From assembly GCA_963734055.1 (NCBI GenBank), contig CAVTFQ010000007.1, positions 124,001-188,000 on the forward strand: a DNA stretch of 64,000 nucleotides, in the 5' to 3' direction. Positions 1 through 8,968 of this stretch are shown piece by piece. Position numbers and translations under genes: made by a program. Each line of letters starts with the position of its first letter. Within the stretch, counting starts at the first letter, position 1. Under the pieces are notes generated by a model. The model ran no database searches and was not told the DNA's origin. It saw only the letters and a list, made by a program, of their open reading frames with translations. This DNA is from CAIWHR01 sp963734055 (GTDB taxonomy: Bacteria; Pseudomonadota; Gammaproteobacteria; Burkholderiales; Casimicrobiaceae).

Positions 1-162
1 TTCCCGGCGAGTCTCGTCTTTGCCGACGGATTCGTCTACGTGACGAACCTCGGACTCGATCTGCGCGGGTTCGGCTTCGCCACGATCGACTCGCAGTGGG
101 CAGCGGCGGCCAGGCACTTCACCGTCGCGCGCGTCCGCGCGCACATCCCTCCGGTCAGGTGA
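1..162 (+). CDS. C-terminal fragment of a probable beta-propeller protein
   Basis: The window opens inside a gene; its last 53 codons are visible and end in TGA at 160-162. The tail contains FVYVTNLGLDLRG, a strand pattern (V-Y-V-T-N-L) that fits a last blade of an NHL or SMP-30/gluconolactonase-like propeller, followed by a short basic end. No catalytic residue lies in the visible part, so the assignment rests on this brief resemblance only. The next gene starts about 90 nt downstream on the same strand. Confidence 0.35.
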   Translation, partial: FPASLVFADGFVYVTNLGLDLRGFGFATIDSQWAAAARHFTVARVRAHIPPVR

Positions 163-252
163 GTCGGAGGGCGGACAGGGCAACGCTATACTCGCTGCCA
201 CCGCGGCACGCTCTTCGACCCGAAGCCAAATTCCGCCCTCACAGGCTCGACA

Positions 253-1227
253 ATGCTTCCGCGTCGCACGTTCCTGGTCGCGACACTGCTGCTGGCTGCG
301 ATACCTTTGGTGGTGCGCGGGCAGCAGATGAAATCCACCCGCAGGATCGGTATTCTGGCCCAGGACCTGCAGCCAGGCTTGCTCGAGACCTTTCGCGACG
401 AGCTTCGCAAGCTCGGCTACGTCGAGGGAAGCGATATCAGCATCGAGCTGCGGGATGCGGCAGGACACAACGAGCGGCTTCCGACTCTTGTCGAGGAGCT
501 TCTGCGGCTCAAGGTCGACGTGATCGTGGCGGTCAATACGCCGGCCGCCCAGGCCGCCAAGAGAGCCACCCGAACCGTCCCGGTCGTCATGATGCGGGTA
601 GCCGATCCCGTCAAATCCGGTCTCGTGGCCAGCCTCGCCCATCCCGGCGGGAACGTCACGGGACTGAGCTTCATGCCCGATGCGCTCGGGCCCAAGGGCG
701 TCGAGTTGCTGCGAGAGACGCTTCCGAAGATCTCGCGGATGGCGGCGCTCTACCAGGGCGACAACGCGGGCGCGGTCGTGATCGTCAACGAGGTCGAACG
801 CAAAGGCGAGCAACTCGGTCTGAAGTTCGCCCGTCTTCCGGTGCACGACCCGAACGATTATGCGGGCGCCATCGAAGCAGCGTCACGCGCCGGGTCGGAA
901 GCCCTGTTCGTCATGGACGACGGAGCGATCACGAAGCATCGGCGGCAGATCCTCGACCTCGCCGCGAAGCAACATCTGCCCGTGGTTTCCATCTACCGGG
1001 ATTTCGCGGAGTCCGGGGGGCTCATTGCCTACGGACCGAGCCTGAACGCCGTTTATCGACGCGCTGCAGCGTACGTGGACATGCTCCTCAAAGGCGAGAT
1101 GGCGAGCGACCTTCCGGTCGAGCAACCAGCCAAGTTCGACCTGGTCATCAATCTCAAGACCGCGAAGGCACTTGGTATCACGATCCCGCAGACAGTGCTG
1201 CTGCGCACAGACGACCTGATTCAGTAG
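253..1227 (+). CDS. ABC transporter substrate-binding protein (ABC_sub_bind family)
   Basis: Predicted periplasmic solute-binding protein of 324 residues, the usual length for the PF04392-type family common in betaproteobacteria. The first 24 residues form a signal peptide (MLPRRTFLVATLLLAAIP followed by a small-residue cleavage region). The mature part has the family hallmarks: RRIGIL near residue 35, FRDELRKLGYVEG, DVIVAVNTPAAQAAK, the hinge segment HPGGNVTGLS and the C-terminal NLKTAKALGITIP. No permease or ATPase gene lies beside it, so it is an orphan binding protein here. The ligand cannot be deduced. Family assignment is firm. Confidence 0.9.
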   Translation: MLPRRTFLVATLLLAAIPLVVRGQQMKSTRRIGILAQDLQPGLLETFRDELRKLGYVEGSDISIELRDAAGHNERLPTLVEELLRLKVDVIVAVNTPAAQAAKRATRTVPVVMMRVADPVKSGLVASLAHPGGNVTGLSFMPDALGPKGVELLRETLPKISRMAALYQGDNAGAVVIVNEVERKGEQLGLKFARLPVHDPNDYAGAIEAASRAGSEALFVMDDGAITKHRRQILDLAAKQHLPVVSIYRDFAESGGLIAYGPSLNAVYRRAAAYVDMLLKGEMASDLPVEQPAKFDLVINLKTAKALGITIPQTVLLRTDDLIQ

Positions 1228-1386
1228 CAGAAGGGTCAGCGCTGTTCTGGCCTTCTGCGCCGTCGCCGAACCGCCGCGTTGAACCGCTGCCCTGGCCAAG
1301 TCCGAGCGTCTGCGCAGGGTCGGAGCGGGGCGGGGCGGCTCCTTGCCGATCGCGCGCCCATCGACCGCGCGGCGTCCTTGGGCAGA

Positions 1387-2339
1387 TCAGTCGGAAAGCC
1401 CCCCGAAGCGCTCGTAGAACGAAGCGTCGGCCGGCGGCAGCCTGCCGCGCGGGCCCTCGAGCACGGCCAGCAGATGGCGCTCCGCGCACGCATGCGTGAG
1501 ACGGTAGAAGTCGCGGCAGAGCGCGAACGCGGCGGCGCCGGGCCAGTCGAGCGGCAGGAGCTCGGCCGGCAGCCGCGGATCGCGCAGCAGCACGCGGCGA
1601 TACGCGTGGACCAGGAGCGTGCGCACGATGAAGCACTGCTCGGGATCGTGCGCGTCCGCACCGACGACGCGGAAGCGCTCGATCACGCCGCCGAACCGGC
1701 GGAGGAAGCGCCGATAGTCGGCGCCGATGGCGGCCAGGTCCCAGGCGCGCGCGACCGACGCGGCGAGCGAACCGCCGCCGAGCGCCGCGTCGTCGCGCGC
1801 GCGAACAGCGATAACCCGCGCAGCGCCCGCGGCCGTTTCCACGCGCGTCGGCAGGGCGCCGACCTGGCTGGGCGGGCCGCGCGTAGACGTCGGGCCCGAA
1901 CACGCCATACCCCTCCCAGCGCAGGAGATCGCGCAGCGCCTGCCGGCGGCGCGCTTCCCGGCCGTCGGCCACCACCAGCTCCCACGAGCCGTCCCATGCT
2001 TCGACGGGCGGCGGCGTAGATCCGCCGGTACGCCTGCTCGAAGCGCCGGGCGCCGTCCGCGGTGAGCCGGTAGAGGCTGCGCCGGCCCATCCGCCGCGCG
2101 GCCAGCCAGCCTTCGCGGGTCAGGCGGAAGATGCTCGTCCGCGCCCGCCGCTCGTTAATCCCGAACGGCCGCAGGAGCCGGAGAAGTCCCGGCAGCATCA
2201 CCGCACCGCCGTGGGGGGCAATCGCGTCGCCCCAGACGGTGATGACGAGCGACGGCGCCCGCGGCCGGGCCAGCGCAAGCTCGCGGGCGATCCAGCGCGA
2301 GACCTGCGGATCGGCGGACGAAGGGGCGGGCGCGCGCAT
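1387..2339 (-). pseudogene. paaX: PaaX-type phenylacetyl-CoA-responsive repressor, reading frame broken twice
   Basis: Regulator divergent from the paa operon. The N-terminal part starting MRAPAPSS holds a winged-helix segment (RRARTSIFRLTREGWL, YRLTADGARRFEQAYRRIY). It continues in a second frame with WDGSWELVVADGREARRR and WEGYGVFGPDVYARP, and in a third with QVGALPTRVET through LLPLDWPGAAA to the end, together the order expected for PaaX. Both switches are repaired by dropping one base, near 2006-2008 and near 1866; the corrected gene would encode about 316 residues, the normal PaaX length. In E. coli PaaX represses paa genes until phenylacetyl-CoA binds. As written, the product stops soon after the DNA-binding domain. 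Either assembly error or loss of repression would explain this. Confidence 0.8.
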
Positions 2340-2349
2340 GGCGGAAATA

Positions 2350-2389
2350 TGATACACAATTTGCACGATTCGCCTGGGAAGTGTATCGT
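2350..2389 (+). promoter_or_regulatory. paaA promoter overlapped by an inverted-repeat operator
   Basis: In the paaX-paaA gap, TTGCAC (2361-2366) and TATCGT (2384-2389) are separated by 17 bases and make a good sigma-70 promoter firing towards paaA. The inverted repeat TGATACAC (2350-2357) / GTGTATCG (2381-2388), 7 of 8 bases matching, flanks the -35 box and covers the -10 box. Half-site centres are 31 bases apart, about three helical turns, so both arms face the same side of the DNA. This is the arrangement expected of a PaaX or PaaR operator; which protein binds it is inference. Confidence 0.6.
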
Positions 2390-2441
2390 TTTGCGCTCGC
2401 GCGGGGCCGGCCCGAGCCTCGCGGAACGGAGGAGAGGTTGC

Positions 2442-3437
2442 ATGTACGCGCAGATGGTCGACACCGGCGTGAAGGCGGTCGCCACGGCGGCCGAGATGTC
2501 GTCCGACGAGCGTGCGTTCCAGGCGCGCATCGACGCCGACGTCAAGATCGAGCCGAAGGACGCGATGCCGGAGGCGTACCGCCGGACACTCGTCCGGCAG
2601 ATCTCGCAGCACGCGCACTCGGAAATCGTCGGCATGCTGCCCGAGGGGAACTGGATCACGCGTGCGCCGTCGCTCAAGCGCAAGGCGATCCTGATGGCCA
2701 AGGTGCAGGACGAAGGCGGGCACGGCCTCTACCTGTATGCGGCGGCGGAGACGCTCGGCGTCTCGCGCGACCGAATGGTCGAGGACCTGCACGCGGGCCG
2801 TGCCAAGTACTCGAGCATCTTCAACTATCCGACCCTGACCTGGGCCGACGTCGGGGCGATCGGCTGGCTCGTCGACGGCGCGGCGATCATGAACCAGATT
2901 CCGCTCTGTCGCTGCTCGTACGGGCCATACGCGCGCGCGATGGTCCGCATCTGCAAGGAGGAGAGCTTCCACCAGCGACAGGGCTACGACATCATGCTCG
3001 CGCTCTGCCGTGGCACGCCCGAGCAGAAGGCAATGGCGCAGGATGCGCTGAACCGCTGGTGGTGGCCCTCGGTGATGATGTTCGGGCCGCCCGACGCCGA
3101 GAGCGTGCACAGCGCGCAGTCGGCCGCGTGGAAGATCAAGATCCTCTCGAACGACGAGCTCCGACAGCGGTTCATCGACCAGACGGTGCCGCAGGCCGAC
3201 TATCTCGGAATTGCGGTCCCCGATCCCGACCTCAAGTGGAACGCGGAGCGCGGCCATTACGACTTCGGCGCGATCGACTGGACCGAGTTCTACGAAGTGA
3301 TCAAGGGCAACGGCCCGTGCAACCGGCATCGCCTCGCGACGCGCGTGAAGGCCTGGGAGGACGGCGCGTGGGTGCGCGAGGCGGCGATGGCGCACGCGGA
3401 GAGGCAGGCCACGCGGGCGGCGGCGAAGGCGGCATGA
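2442..3437 (+). CDS. paaA: Phenylacetyl-CoA 1,2-epoxidase catalytic subunit PaaA
   Basis: Catalytic diiron subunit of the PaaABCE multicomponent monooxygenase, which epoxidises the ring of phenylacetyl-CoA using O2 and electrons from PaaE. The protein has 331 residues, the normal family length. Diiron ligand motifs are visible: E61 (HAHSEIVG), E91-x2-H94 (QDEGGHG) and E174-x2-H177 (CKEESFH). The ATG at 2442 is chosen because GGAGGAG lies just upstream and because residues 10-60 match PaaA starts; longer readings run into the promoter. First gene of the operon; paaB follows after a 125-nt gap that contains a palindromic repeat. Confidence 0.97.
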   Translation: MYAQMVDTGVKAVATAAEMSSDERAFQARIDADVKIEPKDAMPEAYRRTLVRQISQHAHSEIVGMLPEGNWITRAPSLKRKAILMAKVQDEGGHGLYLYAAAETLGVSRDRMVEDLHAGRAKYSSIFNYPTLTWADVGAIGWLVDGAAIMNQIPLCRCSYGPYARAMVRICKEESFHQRQGYDIMLALCRGTPEQKAMAQDALNRWWWPSVMMFGPPDAESVHSAQSAAWKIKILSNDELRQRFIDQTVPQADYLGIAVPDPDLKWNAERGHYDFGAIDWTEFYEVIKGNGPCNRHRLATRVKAWEDGAWVREAAMAHAERQATRAAAKAA

Positions 3438-3467
3438 TGCCCATGCGCAGAGAGACGCATTGCCAGG

Positions 3468-3539
3468 TCGTCATCCCGCGAGGGCGGATACAGTGTCGTT
3501 CCTCGAAAGCTCCGGGTCCCCGCGTCCGCGAGGACGACC
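3468..3539. repeat. Degenerate double-hairpin intergenic palindrome between paaA and paaB
   Basis: Copy of the window's dispersed palindrome family. A first arm pair TCATCCCGCGAGGGCGGAT is followed by a 20-nt spacer and a second pair GGGTCCCCGCGTCCGCGAGG. It is more diverged than the copies at 5232, 48478 and 55477, but keeps the same hairpin-spacer-hairpin order. Lying inside a transcribed operon, it may affect mRNA processing or local transcript level. Confidence 0.6.
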
Positions 3540-3562
3540 AACACCCCATTGGAGAATGAGCG

Positions 3563-3847
3563 ATGAGCAGCGAATGGCCGTTGTGGGAGATCTTCATCCG
3601 CTCGCAGCACGGGCTCGCCCACAAGCACGTCGGCAGCCTGCACGCGGCCGACGCGGCGATGGCGGTCAAGAACGCGCGCGACGTCTACACGCGCCGCAAC
3701 GAGGGCGTGTCGATCTGGGCCGTGCGCTCGTCCGACATCACCGCCTCGTCGCCCGGCGACAGGGAAGCGCTGTTCGAGCCCGCCAACAGCAAGGTCTACC
3801 GGCACCCGACGTTCTTCCCGATGCCCGATGAAGTGAAGCATCTGTGA
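3563..3847 (+). CDS. paaB: Phenylacetyl-CoA epoxidase subunit PaaB
   Basis: Small structural subunit of the PaaABCE complex; 94 residues, as in the family. It begins MSSEWPLWEIFIRSQHGLAH, has the conserved HVGSLHAADAAMA and NARDVYTRRNEG segments, and ends FFPMPDEVKHL. PaaB is known to bridge the PaaAC subcomplexes and has no cofactor of its own. GGAGAATGAGCG precedes the ATG at 3563. Its stop TGA overlaps the paaC start (TGATG at 3845-3849), implying coupled translation. Confidence 0.97.
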   Translation: MSSEWPLWEIFIRSQHGLAHKHVGSLHAADAAMAVKNARDVYTRRNEGVSIWAVRSSDITASSPGDREALFEPANSKVYRHPTFFPMPDEVKHL

Positions 3848-4623
3848 TGGGCCCGACGCACGACCGCTCGCTCTTCGACGCGCTCCTGCGGCTCGCGGAC
3901 TCGCCGCTCGTGCTCGCGCAGCGGCTCGGCGCCTGGGTCGGGAAGGGTCCGATCCTCGAGGAGGACCTGGCCCTCACCAACGTCGGGCTGGATCTCCTCG
4001 GGCAGGCGCGCCTGTGGTACGCCTACGCCGGCGAGGTCGAGAGCCGCTACGCGGGAGCGGGCCGCGACGAGGACCAGCTCGCGTACCTGCGCGACGGCGG
4101 CCAGTATCGCAACCTGCTGCTCGTCGAGCAGCCGAACGGCAACTTCGCCGACACCATGGCGCGGCAGTTCCTGTTCGACGCGTGGCACGAGCTCGCGCTC
4201 CACGCGCTCATGCGCTCGCGCGACGCGCGGATCGCGGAGATCGCCGCAAAGTCGGCGAAGGAGGTCGCGTACCACGTCGAGCGCTCGGCCGACTGGGTGG
4301 TGCGGCTCGGCGACGGAACCGACGAATCCCGCGCGAAGATGCAGACGGCGATCGACGCGCTCTGGACGTACACGGGCGAGATGTTCGTCGTCGATCCGGC
4401 CGAGTTGCCGCTCGCCGAAGCCGGCATCGTCGCCGACGTGCGCACGCTTGCCGCGCCGTGGCGCGAGCGTGTCGCCGCCGTGCTCGAGGAGGCGACGCTC
4501 GCGCTGCCGGCCGATGCGCACATGCAGAAGGGCGGCAAGCAGGGCGTGCACACCGAGCATCTCGGGTACCTGCTCGCCGAGATGCAATTCCTGCAGCGCG
4601 CCTATCCCGGCGCCCACTGGTGA
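3847..4623 (+). CDS. paaC: Phenylacetyl-CoA epoxidase structural subunit PaaC
   Basis: Ferritin-fold partner of PaaA that shapes the epoxidase core but lacks a full set of diiron ligands. The reading from ATG 3847 gives 258 residues. Recognisable segments are LADSPLVLAQRLGAWVGKGP near the start, LALTNVGLDLLGQARL, FADTMARQFLFDAWH, and EHLGYLLAEMQFLQRAYPGA at the end. A GTG one codon earlier (3844) is possible, but ATG overlapping the paaB stop is the more likely start. paaD follows after 7 nt. Confidence 0.96.
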   Translation: MGPTHDRSLFDALLRLADSPLVLAQRLGAWVGKGPILEEDLALTNVGLDLLGQARLWYAYAGEVESRYAGAGRDEDQLAYLRDGGQYRNLLLVEQPNGNFADTMARQFLFDAWHELALHALMRSRDARIAEIAAKSAKEVAYHVERSADWVVRLGDGTDESRAKMQTAIDALWTYTGEMFVVDPAELPLAEAGIVADVRTLAAPWRERVAAVLEEATLALPADAHMQKGGKQGVHTEHLGYLLAEMQFLQRAYPGAHW

Positions 4624-4630
4624 GTCCGCG

Positions 4631-5209
4631 ATGACCACGGCCGAGCAGCAGGCAGTCGCGGCGACGGCGGCCAGGGCCGCGGCGGGCGTGCCGCCGCCCT
4701 CGCTCGACGCGATCCGGCGCGCGCTCGACGCGGTACCCGATCCCGAGATCCCGATCGTGTCGGTGGTCGAGCTCGGGATCGTCCGCGCGATCGAATGGGA
4801 CCGCGAGGATCCGGCGACGCTGGTCGTCCGCGTGACCCCGACCTATTCGGGGTGCCCCGCGACCGAGCTCATCATGGCCGGCATCCGCGAAGCGCTGGCG
4901 GCGGCGGGAGTCGCGCGGTTCCGCCTCGAGACGCAGCTCGCGCCGCCGTGGACCACGGACTGGATCGCTCCGGAGGCCCGGGAGAAGCTTCGCGGCTTCG
5001 GCATCGCTCCGCCCACCGGGCGCTCGGCCGCAGTGCCGGTCGACGTCTCGGCGCTGCGCTCGCGGCGCCGCGCGGCGGTTGTCGTGCCGTGTCCCCGCTG
5101 CGGGTCCGAACGGACGCGCATGCTCTCGCAGTTCGGCTCGACTGCCTGCAAGGCGCAGTACCGCTGCGACGCGTGCCTCGAGCCGTTCGACTACTTCAAG
5201 CCGCATTGA
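4631..5209 (+). CDS. paaD: PaaD, iron-sulfur assembly factor for the phenylacetyl-CoA epoxidase
   Basis: 192-residue protein with an N-terminal MIP18/DUF59 domain (VPDPEIPIVSVVELGIVRAI, then YSGCPATELI with the conserved Cys) and a C-terminal zinc-ribbon-like Cys pattern (CPRCGSERTRMLSQFGSTAC and CDACLEPFDYFKPH). It is needed for a working epoxidase, probably for maturation of the PaaE Fe-S cluster, and is not part of the final enzyme. The ATG at 4631 follows the paaC stop by 7 nt; the first 20 residues are alanine-rich. A palindromic repeat separates it from paaE. Confidence 0.95.
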   Translation: MTTAEQQAVAATAARAAAGVPPPSLDAIRRALDAVPDPEIPIVSVVELGIVRAIEWDREDPATLVVRVTPTYSGCPATELIMAGIREALAAAGVARFRLETQLAPPWTTDWIAPEAREKLRGFGIAPPTGRSAAVPVDVSALRSRRRAAVVVPCPRCGSERTRMLSQFGSTACKAQYRCDACLEPFDYFKPH

Positions 5210-5231
5210 TGCTGGTGACGCTCAAGGCAAG

Positions 5232-5301
5232 CGTCATTCCCGCGAAGGCGGGAATCCAGCGACTTTCGACGTCGCTGGGTCCTCTCATGCGCGGGGACGA
5301 C
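5232..5301. repeat. Double-hairpin palindromic repeat between paaD and paaE
   Basis: Well preserved copy of the dispersed family. Hairpin one is ATTCCCGCGAAGGCGGGAAT, the central spacer is itself an inverted repeat (CCAGCGAC ... GTCGCTGG), and the second arm pair is GTCCTCTCATGCGCGGGGAC. The ATTCCC...GGGAAT core resembles the dRS3-type repeats described in Neisseria. It fills most of the gap inside the operon, ending 11 nt before the paaE ATG, so the paaE ribosome-binding region lies right behind a stable RNA stem. Confidence 0.75.
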
Positions 5302-5312
5302 AACCTTCCGCG

Positions 5313-6389
5313 ATGAGCAAGTTCCACCTGCTCAAGCTCGCCACCGTCGAGCGCGAGACGCGCGACGCCGTCGCGCTCACGTTCGACGTGCCGAGCGCGC
5401 TCGCGCCGCAGTTCCGGTTCGACGCGGGCCAGCATCTCACCGTGCGCGCGACGATCGACGGGCAGGATGTCCGCCGCTCGTATTCGATCTGCTCGCCGGC
5501 GCAGGAGGGCAAGCTCCGGATCGCGGTGAAGCGGAGCCCGGGCGGCGTGTTCTCGACGTGGGCCAACGACACGCTGGCCGCCGGCGCATCCCTCGACGTC
5601 ACCCTGCCGATGGGCCACTTCGGCGTCGCGCCGGACCCGGCCCGCGCGCGTCACTATGTCGCCTTCGCGGCGGGCAGTGGGATCACGCCGATCGTCTCGA
5701 TCATCGCGACGACGCTCGCGAGCGAGCCGGCGTCGGAATTCACGCTGTTCTACGGCAATCGCGCGTCGGGCACCGTCATGTTTCGCGAGGCGCTGGCCGC
5801 GCTCAAGGACGGCTACCTCGCGCGATTCAATCTCGTGCACGTGCTCTCGCGCGAGGCGCAGGACATTCCGCTCCTTCACGGTCGCATCGACCGCGAGAAG
5901 GCGGACGCGTTGCTCGCGCACTGGGTCGACCTCGACCGGGTCGACGCGGTCTATCTGTGCGGCCCCGACGGGATGATGCGGTCGGTTGCCGCGGCGCTCG
6001 CCGCGCGCGGCTATCCCGAGTCGAAGGTGCGGATCGAGCGCTTCGCCGCGAGCATTCCGAAGCACGAGCACAAGCCGGGGAAGGCGCCGGAACCGGGTCA
6101 TACCGAGTGCGAGGTCACCGTCATCCTCGACGGCGCCACGCGGACGTTCACCCTCGAGAAAGGCAAGGAGAGCATTCTCGAGGCCGGGCTCCGGGCGGGG
6201 ATCGAGCTGCCGTACTCGTGCAAGGGCGGCGTGTGCTCGACCTGCCGCGCGAAACTCGTCGCGGGGGAGGCCGACATGGACGTCAACTTCGCCCTCGAGG
6301 ACTACGAGGTCGCGCGCGGCTTCGTGCTCACCTGCCAGAGCTACCCGGCGTCGGACAAGGTCACTGTCGATTACGACCAAACCGGCTGA
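5313..6389 (+). CDS. paaE: Phenylacetyl-CoA epoxidase reductase PaaE
   Basis: Oxidoreductase subunit that passes electrons from NADPH through FAD and a plant-type 2Fe-2S cluster to the PaaA diiron centre. 358 residues. Domains in order: FAD-binding barrel with RRSYSICSPAQ (about residues 52-62), nucleotide-binding domain with AAGSGITPIVSI, and a C-terminal ferredoxin domain with YSCKGGVCSTCRAKL and the fourth ligand in VLTCQSYP. The ATG at 5313 is supported by alignment of MSKFHLLKLATVERET with the family. paaN begins 90 nt downstream. Confidence 0.97.
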   Translation: MSKFHLLKLATVERETRDAVALTFDVPSALAPQFRFDAGQHLTVRATIDGQDVRRSYSICSPAQEGKLRIAVKRSPGGVFSTWANDTLAAGASLDVTLPMGHFGVAPDPARARHYVAFAAGSGITPIVSIIATTLASEPASEFTLFYGNRASGTVMFREALAALKDGYLARFNLVHVLSREAQDIPLLHGRIDREKADALLAHWVDLDRVDAVYLCGPDGMMRSVAAALAARGYPESKVRIERFAASIPKHEHKPGKAPEPGHTECEVTVILDGATRTFTLEKGKESILEAGLRAGIELPYSCKGGVCSTCRAKLVAGEADMDVNFALEDYEVARGFVLTCQSYPASDKVTVDYDQTG

Positions 6390-6478
6390 TGCGCGCCGGG
6401 CCGAGCTACCGGGCCGGCGCGCGAGTCATTACACTACCGTTCCGCCTCGCGGTTTCGCGGATTGACCGAGGAGTCCCC

Positions 6479-8144
6479 GTGTCACACCCCTTTTTCGAAC
6501 GCCACAAGGCAACGCTCGACCGCGCGCTCGAGGCCATCGCGGAGCGCGGCTACTGGAGCCCGTATCCGGAGTCCGCGAGCCCGAAGGTGTACGGCGAGGG
6601 CGCCGCGGAGGCCGGCAGGGCGGCGTTCGATGCCCTGCTCGGCAAGCCCTTCCCCCTCGAGCAGCGGGGCACCGTGGGCCGCGTCGGCAACGAGCGGTCG
6701 CCCTACGGCCTTGCGCTCGGCATCACCTACCCGAAGGTCGACCTCGAGGCGCTGTTCGCGGCGATCGGCGCGGCGCAGGAATCGTGGCGCAAGGCAGGGC
6801 CGGAGGCGTGGGTCGGCGTGTGCCTCGAGACGCTCGCTCGGATCAACAAGCAGAGCTTCCTGTTCGCCAACGCGGTGATGCACACGACGGGGCAGGCGTT
6901 CATGATGGCGTTCCAGGCCGGCGGGCCGCACGCGCAGGATCGCGGGCTCGAGGCCGTCGCCTACGCGTGGGACGAGATGCGGCGCGTGCCGGCGAAGGCA
7001 CACTGGGAGAAGCCACAGGGCAAGAACGAGCCGATCCGCATGGAGAAGCGCTTCCGCGTCGTGCCCGCGCGGCATCGGCCTCGTGATCGGCTGCACGACG
7101 TTTCCCACCTGGAACGGCTTTCCCGGCTTTTTCGCGGACCTCGCCACCGGCAACGCGGTCGTCGTCAAGCCGCATCCCGCGGCGATCCTGCCGCTCGCGC
7201 TCACCGTGAAGATCGCGCGCGAGGTGCTGGCCGAAGGCGGCTTCGATCCGAACGTCGTGACGCTGGTCGCGCATGCGGCGGGTGACGATACGGCGCAGAA
7301 GCTGGCGCTGCGCGCCGACGTAAAGTTGATCGACTTCACCGGGAGCGCGGCAAACGGCAACTGGCTCGAGGCGAACGCCAGGCAGGCCCACGTGTTCACC
7401 GAGAAGTCCGGCGTCAACCAGATCGTCGTCGACTCGGCGGCCGACTTCAAGGGACTCGTGCGCAACGTCGCGTTCTCGCTGTCGCTCTACACGGGCCAGA
7501 TGTGCACGGCGCCGCAGAATATCTACATCCCGGAGGGCGGCATCGACACGGAGGAGGGCCATCTCACGTTCGACCAGGTGGCGGCGGGCCTGGCCGACGG
7601 CGTGCAAAAGCTTCTCGCCGACCCGGTGCGCGCGGTCGAGTTCCTCGGAGCCGTCGTCAACGACGACGTGCTGAAACGGATCGATGCCGCGCGCTCGCTC
7701 GGGCCGATCGTGCTCGACATGCGGTCGATCGCCCATCCGCAGTTCCCCGATGCGACGGTCCGTACTCCGCTGCTCGTCAAGCTCACGGCAGCCGAATCGG
7801 CCAAGTACCTCGAGGAATGGTTCGGACCCATCGCGTTCGTGATCTCGACGAAGGACACGGCCCAGAGCCTCGCGATCGCGAAGGACGCCGTGCTGAAGAA
7901 GGGCGCGCTGACGCTGTCGGTGTACTCCAAGGACGACGCGGTCATCGATCGCGCCGTCGCGATCGCCGAGGACGCGGGCGTCGCTCTGTCGATCAACCTG
8001 ACCGGCGGCGTCTACGTGAACCAGTCGGCGGCGTTCTCCGATTTCCACGGTACCGGCGCCAATCCGGCGGCCAATGCGGCGCTGACCGACGCGGCCTACG
8101 TCGCCTCGCGGTTCCGCGTCGTCCAGCATCGGCGGCACGTCTAG
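6479..8144 (+). pseudogene. paaN: PaaN, ring-opening aldehyde dehydrogenase of the phenylacetate pathway, frame broken once
   Basis: Aldehyde-dehydrogenase-superfamily enzyme of the phenylacetate pathway in organisms without the bifunctional PaaZ; presumed to oxidise the semialdehyde formed on opening of the oxepin-CoA ring. GTG start at 6479 with CCGAGGAG upstream; begins VSHPFFERHKATLDRAL. The first frame ends soon after RFRVVP, and the second continues with LVIGCTTFPTWNGFPGF to the stop. Removing one C from the CCC at 7064-7066 joins them as RFRVVPRGIGLVIGC, giving 554 residues, the family length. DFTGSAANG and the probable catalytic Cys in YTGQMCTAPQN are in the second part. An indel in a C run argues for sequencing error, but a true null is not excluded. 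Confidence 0.85.
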
Positions 8145-8163
8145 CGGGCTTGAGCGCGCCGGC

Positions 8164-8955
8164 ATGGGCTTCGAGCACATTCTGTTCGGGATCGAGGGTG
8201 GTGTCGCGCGGCTGACGCTCAACCGGCCGGACCGCCTCAACAGCTTCAACGACGCGATGCACGCCGAGGTGCGCGACGCGCTTGGACGCGTTCGCGACGA
8301 CTCGAGCGCGCGCGTGCTGCTCCTGACCGGGGCGGGGCGTGGCTTCTGCGCCGGCCAGGATCTCTCGGACCGCGCGGTCGCCGCGGGCGACGCCCCCGTC
8401 GATCTCGGTGCGTCGATCGAGCGGAACTACAAGCCGCTGGTGCTCGCCCTGCGCTCGCTGCCGATGCCCGTGATCTGCGCGGTGAACGGCGTCGCCGCCG
8501 GCGCGGGCGCGAACCTGGCATTCGCGTGCGACCTCGTGATCGCGGCGAAGTCGGCGAGCTTCATCGAGGCGTTCGCGAAGCTCGGCCTGATTCCCGACAC
8601 GGGCGGTACGTATTTTCTTCCGCGCCTCGCCGGGACCGCGCGGGCGATGGGCATCGCGCTGCTCGGCGAGAAGATCAGCGCCGAGCAGGCGGCCGCGTGG
8701 GGACTGATCTGGCAATGCGTCGAGGATGCCGAACTGGCGGCGACGGCCGACCGTCTCGCTGCGCACTTCGCGCAGGCGCCGACACGCGGTCTCGCGCGGA
8801 CGAAACAGGCGCTCTACGCCAGCGCCGGCAACACGCTCGAGGCGCAGCTCGACCTCGAGCGCGACTTCATGCGCGAGCTCGGCGCCTCGGACGATTACCG
8901 CGAGGGCGTCGCCGCGTTCATGGCGAAGCGTCCGCCGAACTTCAGCGGTCGCTAG
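8164..8955 (+). CDS. paaG: Ring-1,2-epoxyphenylacetyl-CoA isomerase PaaG
   Basis: Crotonase-fold isomerase that converts ring-1,2-epoxyphenylacetyl-CoA to oxepin-CoA. 263 residues. The PaaG-typical oxyanion-hole segment GRGFCAGQDLSDR lies near residue 60, NGVAAGAGANLAFACDL near 105-121, and the catalytic-Asp region LGLIPDTGGTYFLPRLAG near 140. It ends EGVAAFMAKRPPNFSGR. Starts 19 nt after the paaN stop; paaH starts 13 nt after its own stop, so they are co-transcribed. Confidence 0.95.
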   Translation: MGFEHILFGIEGGVARLTLNRPDRLNSFNDAMHAEVRDALGRVRDDSSARVLLLTGAGRGFCAGQDLSDRAVAAGDAPVDLGASIERNYKPLVLALRSLPMPVICAVNGVAAGAGANLAFACDLVIAAKSASFIEAFAKLGLIPDTGGTYFLPRLAGTARAMGIALLGEKISAEQAAAWGLIWQCVEDAELAATADRLAAHFAQAPTRGLARTKQALYASAGNTLEAQLDLERDFMRELGASDDYREGVAAFMAKRPPNFSGR

Positions 8956-8968
8956 AGCGAGGCCGCCG

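Noticed and set aside
1683..3395. Long minus-strand open frame across paaA, reading into paaX
   Set aside because: Only its last part (from 2339 down) has paaX features; the rest is the antisense of paaA, open because of high GC.
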